Assembly (NCBI GenBank): GCA_946478865.1
Contig: CAMLDO010000065.1
Location: 1-6,227, forward strand
Source of the DNA: an uncultured Methylobacillus sp.
GTDB taxonomy: Bacteria > Pseudomonadota > Gammaproteobacteria > Burkholderiales > Methylophilaceae
Length of the DNA: 6,227 bases
Reading direction: 5' to 3'
In this document: positions 5,380 to 6,227 of the stretch, piece after piece
Layout: every line of letters starts with the position of its first letter
Position numbering within the stretch: position 1 is the first letter of the stretch
Made by a program: the position numbers and the translations under genes
Notes under the pieces: generated by a model
The model's database searches: none
Seen by the model: the letters and a program-made list of their open reading frames with translations, nothing else
What the model was told of the DNA's origin: nothing

Positions 5380-6227
5380 ATGAGCGCAACTGTCGTCGCA
5401 CTCAAACCGGAAGCGGCCGAGCAGGCTGCGGCCGTACCCGGCAAAACCGAGTCCACTCCTCCGCCTCAGGCGGAGGCCACCCCAGTTGCGGGAGAAACAC
5501 GTCAACGCATCATGAGTACATTACGCACCATTACCCTTGCTGTTCTGCCGCCCATGGTGGGCCTCGCGCTGTTCCTCCTGATCTGGGTCGGGATTTCGAT
5601 GGTTTCCCCGTCTCTGCCGGGACCGGCCAAGACCTGGGATTCCGCCGTGGTACTGTTCAGCGATCCGTTCTACCAGAACGGCCCCAATGATCAGGGCATA
5701 GGCTGGAACATTCTCAACTCGCTGCAGCGCGTCGGCATGGGCTTCGGCATGGCAGCGGTGATCGGCATACCGCTGGGCTTCGTGCTGGGCCGCTTCAAGT
5801 TCATGAACGACATGGCTTCGCCCATCATCAGCCTGCTGCGCCCGGTTTCGCCGCTCGCCTGGCTGCCGATCGGCCTGCTGGTGTTCAAGGCAGCCGACCC
5901 CGCCGCAATCTGGGTGATCTTCATCTCCAGCATCTGGCCGCTCGTCATCAATACCGCGATGGGCGTTTCCAAGGTGCCGCAGGATTACCTCAACGTCGCC
6001 CGCGTGCTCAACCTGTCCGAATGGAAGATCGCGACCAAGATCATGCTGCCGTCCGCGATGCCCTACATCCTGACCGGTATCCGCCTCTCCATCGGCGTGG
6101 CCTGGCTGGTGATCGTGGCCGCGGAAATGCTGACCGGCGGCGTGGGCCTGGGCTTCTGGGTGTGGGATGAATGGAACAACCTCAACGTGGAGCACATCCT
6201 GATCGCGATCTTCGTGGTCGGCATCGT
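5380..6227 (+). CDS. nrtB: Nitrate/nitrite ABC transporter permease, 5' part (3' end outside window)
   Basis: This is the inner-membrane permease of the same importer. The reading frame starts at ATG 5380, with AGGAG at 5369-5373, and stays open to the window edge (282 codons plus two bases). Residues 1-45 are a hydrophilic Ala/Pro-rich cytoplasmic extension. Hydrophobic segments follow at about 50-75, then around MGFGMAAVIGIPLGFVLG, LAWLPIGLLVF, AAIWVIFISSIWPLVI, LSIGVAWLVIVAAEML and the final ILIAIFVVGIV. The coupling loop characteristic of importer permeases (EAA loop) starts at about N205, NVARVLNLSEWKIATK through MLPSAMPYILTGIRL, and should contact the ATPase subunit. The ABC nitrate permease family is clear from LPGPAKTW and LRPVSPLAWLPIGLL. 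An internal ATG at 5512 (codon 45) lacks a Shine-Dalgarno. The ATPase gene (nrtC/nrtD type) is expected beyond the window. Confidence 0.92.
   Translation, partial: MSATVVALKPEAAEQAAAVPGKTESTPPPQAEATPVAGETRQRIMSTLRTITLAVLPPMVGLALFLLIWVGISMVSPSLPGPAKTWDSAVVLFSDPFYQNGPNDQGIGWNILNSLQRVGMGFGMAAVIGIPLGFVLGRFKFMNDMASPIISLLRPVSPLAWLPIGLLVFKAADPAAIWVIFISSIWPLVINTAMGVSKVPQDYLNVARVLNLSEWKIATKIMLPSAMPYILTGIRLSIGVAWLVIVAAEMLTGGVGLGFWVWDEWNNLNVEHILIAIFVVGI
5458..5476. repeat. Perfect 8-bp inverted repeat with 3-base loop inside nrtB
   Basis: CCTCCGCC and GGCGGAGG flank TCA, giving a stable GC-rich hairpin about 80 bases into nrtB. It encodes part of the low-complexity N-terminal extension (PPPQAEA region). 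No T-run follows, so it is not an intrinsic terminator. Confidence 0.85.

Noticed and set aside
5512..5514. Internal ATG of nrtB as the true start
   Set aside because: No Shine-Dalgarno precedes it, whereas ATG 5380 has AGGAG at good spacing 28 bases after nrtA.

Overview
The window reads as a betaproteobacterial chromosome. The evidence is the order accC - prmA - zinc-ribbon DUF3426 gene, fairly GC-rich coding sequence, a CheZ of the proteobacterial type, and NtrC/sigma-54 style nitrogen control. A member of the Nitrosomonadales or a related order is a reasonable guess, but the sequence alone cannot settle it. All recognised genes lie on the + strand. The first and last genes are cut by the window edges.

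Left part (1-3138), housekeeping: the C-terminal third of AccC (biotin carboxylase), PrmA (methyltransferase of ribosomal protein L11), and a membrane-anchored zinc-ribbon protein of the DUF3426 family that overlaps prmA by 4 bases. The DUF3426 gene carries a DNA-perfect hexamer repeat encoding (PQ)8(PE)9. A stand-alone cheZ follows, with no other chemotaxis gene in view.

Middle part (3139-4073), a compact nitrogen-control switch. Downstream of cheZ there is a 17-base palindrome matching NtrC sites, extra GTGCAC half-sites, a possible IHF site, and a near-consensus sigma-54 promoter (TTGGCATGGCAGTTGCT). This promoter drives a NasT-like ANTAR regulator. Seven bases after the nasT stop codon begins a leader that can be read as a two-hairpin ANTAR target. 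Both hairpins have hexanucleotide loops with A at position 1 and G at position 4. The second hairpin shares bases with a long intrinsic terminator, so the two folds exclude each other.

Right part (4074-6227): nrtA, a Tat-exported nitrate-binding protein, and the 5' part of nrtB, the permease of the nitrate/nitrite ABC transporter.

Proposed logic (inference): nitrogen limitation acts through NtrC and sigma-54 to produce nasT mRNA. That transcript ends at the terminator unless NasT binds the two hairpins in the 3' part of its own message and lets polymerase continue into nrtAB. No nasS, the usual nitrate-sensing partner of NasT, lies beside nasT in this window.
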